From: Cellvibrionales bacterium UBA5860
GTDB taxonomy: Bacteria; Pseudomonadota; Gammaproteobacteria; Pseudomonadales; Porticoccaceae
Reading direction: 5' to 3'
Length of the DNA stretch: 8,178 nucleotides
Assembly: GCA_002431545.1 (NCBI GenBank)
Contig: DJFY01000015.1
Coordinates: 1-8,178, forward strand
A program made the translations under genes and the position numbers. This document shows, piece after piece, positions 6,936 through 8,178 of this stretch; within the stretch, counting starts at the first letter, position 1, and the number at the start of each line of letters is the position of its first letter. The notes under the pieces are model-generated. The model saw only the letters and a list, made by a program, of their open reading frames with translations. It was not told where the DNA came from and did not search any database.

Positions 6936-7165
6936 TAATCCCTCCCGAGCGCCTGCCCGAAGAAACGCTTACTGCTGTTATCGAAAGCTATGTTTTGCGC
7001 GAGGGCACGGACTACGGGGAGCACGAGCGATCGCTCGCCGATAAAGTGGCCCAGGTGCGTCGCCAACTCGCCAGCGGCGATGTGCTGCTAACCTATGACC
7101 TGGAGACAGAAACCTGCCAGTTGTTGACACTCGATGAGTATCGGCGAGGAGGCCCGGGGCAATAG
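6932..7165 (+). CDS. yheU: YheU-family protein (UPF0270)
   Basis: Small acidic protein of unknown function, 77 residues (E. coli YheU 72). It matches the family closely: an MIIP start, then PEETLTAVIESYVLREGTDY (9-28), GEHERSLADKVAQVRRQLAS (29-48) and GDVLLTYDLETET. The IES.VLREGTDYGEHE..L..KV block is the family signature. The start is GTG, sharing four bases (GTGA) with the stop of the methyltransferase gene; no ribosome site is visible, so translation is probably coupled to the upstream gene. The family is, as far as I recall, largely gammaproteobacterial, which helps place the organism. In E. coli yheU sits by yheT in a different setting, so the location here after an exported methyltransferase is not the familiar one. 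Confidence 0.92.
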   Translation: MIIPPERLPEETLTAVIESYVLREGTDYGEHERSLADKVAQVRRQLASGDVLLTYDLETETCQLLTLDEYRRGGPGQ

Positions 7166-7344
7166 CAAGCCGGGGGTCGGGTAACAACAGGTCCTGCCGT
7201 GCTCGATGTGCCGGCTGGCCCTTGGCAACTTTCCGGACATCCGGGAATGGGTTTCGATGCGGCGGCAGGGCAGAGCCCGATAAGCGAACACTCCGAGTCT
7301 AGTTAAGTTGACGCCCTGCTGACCCACCTTGCCAAATCCCCCGT
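7166..7344. other. Convergent intergenic region with foldable inverted repeats
   Basis: It lies between the ends of yheU and the minus-strand ABM gene and shows no coding potential. CCTGCCG (7193-7199) pairs with CGGCAGG (7263-7269), extended inward by GC-TCGA (7201-7206) with TCGA-t-GC (7254-7260). Inside is a hairpin, TTCCGG-acat-CCGG (7231-7244). Segment GCAGGGC (7265-7271) can instead pair with GCCCTGC (7313-7319). No U-run follows, so this is not a canonical intrinsic terminator, though it may mark transcript 3' ends. Confidence 0.4.
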
Positions 7345-7626
7345 CTAGTGGCTCAGCAAAGTTATTTTTTCCGGATATTTGAGCGTGGGTTGCAATTGGC
7401 TTATGAGTTCACTGCGCTCGGGAGAACGTTGCCAACGCTGCCAGTCTTCGGCGGTTCGCATTTTGACGATGAGGAAACGCACGTCCGGCGCATCCATCCT
7501 GTGAAAGGACTCCCCCGATATAAATCCGGGCGCTTCTACCGCAGCCTGCATGACTTTTCTCGCGAAAGCTTCGTAGGTATCGATCATGTCATCGGCAAGA
7601 TGTCTTTCGATTATCACTGTAATCAT
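7345..7626 (-). CDS. Antibiotic biosynthesis monooxygenase (ABM) domain protein
   Basis: Compact single-domain protein of 93 residues, the usual length for the dimeric alpha-beta ABM fold. Signatures are ITVIIERHLADDMIDTYEAF (2-21), the first strand and helix; EAPGFISGESFHRMDAPDVR (31-50), the .APG.I.G. strand; FLIVKMRTAEDWQRWQRSPE (51-70), with the W..W..S.ER helix; and PEKITLL at the end. The superfamily includes cofactor-free quinol monooxygenases, isomerases such as LsrG, and heme-degrading IsdG. I see no set of residues that picks one of these, so the catalytic activity and substrate are open. The start ATG (7624-7626) gives the family's normal N-terminus; the ribosome site is weak. It is transcribed alone, divergent from tusA and convergent with yheU. 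Confidence 0.85.
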   Translation of the reverse strand: MITVIIERHLADDMIDTYEAFARKVMQAAVEAPGFISGESFHRMDAPDVRFLIVKMRTAEDWQRWQRSPERSELISQLQPTLKYPEKITLLSH

Positions 7627-7900
7627 ATCGACTCTGGATCAGGCTGCAGCGCCATAGCCGGTATCGGGCCGTTCCACTGATCTGCCATTTATCGTAATCA
7701 ATGTTTTTATTCTCCGTTGAGCTGCCAGAAGTGCCGCCCATCGCTAAGCCTGTCAAGCACGTTTTAGGACAGGTCTGGCGGAGACCTCGAATCAAACCGC
7801 ACCCAGCAATCAAAATAACGGGCCGTCTCTCGGCCACTTCGAACCCCATGGCTATTTGAAGCGCTTGTTAGCAGTCTCGCGGCTCTGGCAGAATTATGCC
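7627..7900. other. Divergent spacer between ABM gene and tusA, with hairpins
   Basis: It carries no convincing gene; an 86-codon minus-strand frame overlapping the ABM start (7589-7849) shows no domain. It contains CCTGTC (7749-7754) with GACAGG (7768-7773), AGGTCT-ggcgg-AGACCT (7771-7787), and GGCCG-tctct-CGGCC (7821-7835), all perfect inverted repeats. The first two share three bases, so they cannot form together. An AT-rich patch at 7687-7712 is the likeliest promoter area, but I could not assign clear -35/-10 boxes in either direction. Confidence 0.45.
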
Positions 7901-8137
7901 ATGTCCGAGACTTACGATGTGCTGGTCGACACCAGCGGCCTGAAATGTCCCGAACCGGTGATGATGCTGCACAACGCTGTGCGCGCCATGCAGGTGGGTG
8001 CCGTGATCAAGGTGTTGGCAACCGACCCTTCAACCACGCGGGATATTCCGCGTTTTTGTGAATTCCTGGGGCACGAATTGATGGCTCGGGAGGAAATCGA
8101 CGGCACCTACCTTTATTTTATTCGACGGGGTTCCTAA
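7901..8137 (+). CDS. tusA: Sulfurtransferase TusA
   Basis: Cytoplasmic sulfur carrier that accepts persulfide sulfur from the cysteine desulfurase IscS and passes it to the TusBCD/TusE/MnmA relay for 2-thiouridine at the wobble base of tRNA; it may also feed other sulfur pathways. It has 79 residues (E. coli 81). It contains DTSGLKCPEPVMMLHNAVRA (10-29), with the sulfur-carrying Cys16 in the CPxP motif, then VLATDPSTTRDIPRFCEFLG (41-60) and HELMAREEIDGTYLYFIRRG (61-80 less the last residue), all closely like the E. coli protein. I chose ATG 7901 because it gives the family N-terminus; an upstream in-frame TTG at 7856 would add 15 residues with no family counterpart. The ribosome site is weak. 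Partners TusB, C, D and E are not in the window. Confidence 0.95.
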   Translation: MSETYDVLVDTSGLKCPEPVMMLHNAVRAMQVGAVIKVLATDPSTTRDIPRFCEFLGHELMAREEIDGTYLYFIRRGS

Positions 8138-8147
8138 GTGGTGGGGG

Positions 8148-8178
8148 AACAGCCTTGAGCGGTAAACAGCCCTGAGCG
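8148..8178. repeat. Imperfect tandem repeat, 17-base period, after tusA
   Basis: AACAGCCTTGAGCG (8148-8161) recurs as AACAGCCCTGAGCG (8165-8178) after a 3-base GTA spacer, with a single T/C difference. The window ends within the array, so copy number is unknown. All three plus-strand frames carry stops here, so no downstream gene has begun yet. Confidence 0.6.

Noticed and set aside
7268..7278. GGGC-aga-GCCC as an intrinsic terminator after yheU
   Set aside because: Only four pairs and no following U-tract on either strand.
7589..7849. 86-codon minus-strand reading frame overlapping the ABM start
   Set aside because: It overlaps a well-supported gene in another frame and shows no domain, signal peptide or ribosome site.
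7856..7900. TTG-initiated N-terminal extension of tusA
   Set aside because: The 15 extra residues have no counterpart in TusA, and ATG 7901 gives the normal length.
1..8178. tRNA, rRNA, CRISPR array, insertion sequence or prophage
   Set aside because: I saw no cloverleaf, regularly spaced repeats, transposase-like protein or terminal inverted repeats; nearly all sequence is covered by ordinary genes.

Overview
The window reads as ordinary GC-rich bacterial chromosome, most likely from a gammaproteobacterium. The two best taxonomic pointers are a YheU/UPF0270 protein and a TusA close to the E. coli form; both are inferences from remembered family sequences, not searches. I see no rRNA, tRNA, CRISPR array, phage gene or insertion sequence.

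Layout. (1) Nt 1-1734, plus strand: 3' part of a large 5-oxoprolinase/hydantoinase gene, cut by the window edge, in which the end of a HyuA-type domain runs without a stop into a complete HyuB-type domain. (2) Nt 1731-4450, minus strand: a two-gene efflux operon, an EmrA/HlyD-type periplasmic adaptor followed by an EmrB-type 14-helix MFS transporter. The transporter's stop codon overlaps the oxoprolinase stop codon. (3) Nt 4451-4952: a 502-base divergent spacer holding candidate promoters for both directions and an inverted repeat bracketing the predicted tetR -10 box. (4) Nt 4953-7165, plus strand: a TetR-family regulator, an MTH1187/DUF77-type thiamine-binding protein, an exported COG4798-type methyltransferase and YheU. 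The last three are tightly spaced (23-base overlap, then a GTGA start/stop overlap), so they look like one transcription unit. (5) Nt 7345-7626, minus strand: a small antibiotic-biosynthesis-monooxygenase (ABM) domain protein. (6) Nt 7901-8137, plus strand: TusA, the sulfur carrier used in tRNA 2-thiouridine synthesis.

How the genes work together. The TetR regulator most plausibly represses itself and the divergent efflux operon, a standard arrangement for drug or solvent export. It could also control the genes downstream of it. The thiamine-binding protein, exported methyltransferase and YheU have no established common pathway; their coupling is the least explained part of the window. The remaining genes are housekeeping or poorly characterised.

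I did not find a clear new system. The items most worth a second look are the predicted operator at 4864-4901, the coupled trio at 5705-7165, the signal-peptide-bearing methyltransferase, and several foldable non-coding segments whose structures could be chance.
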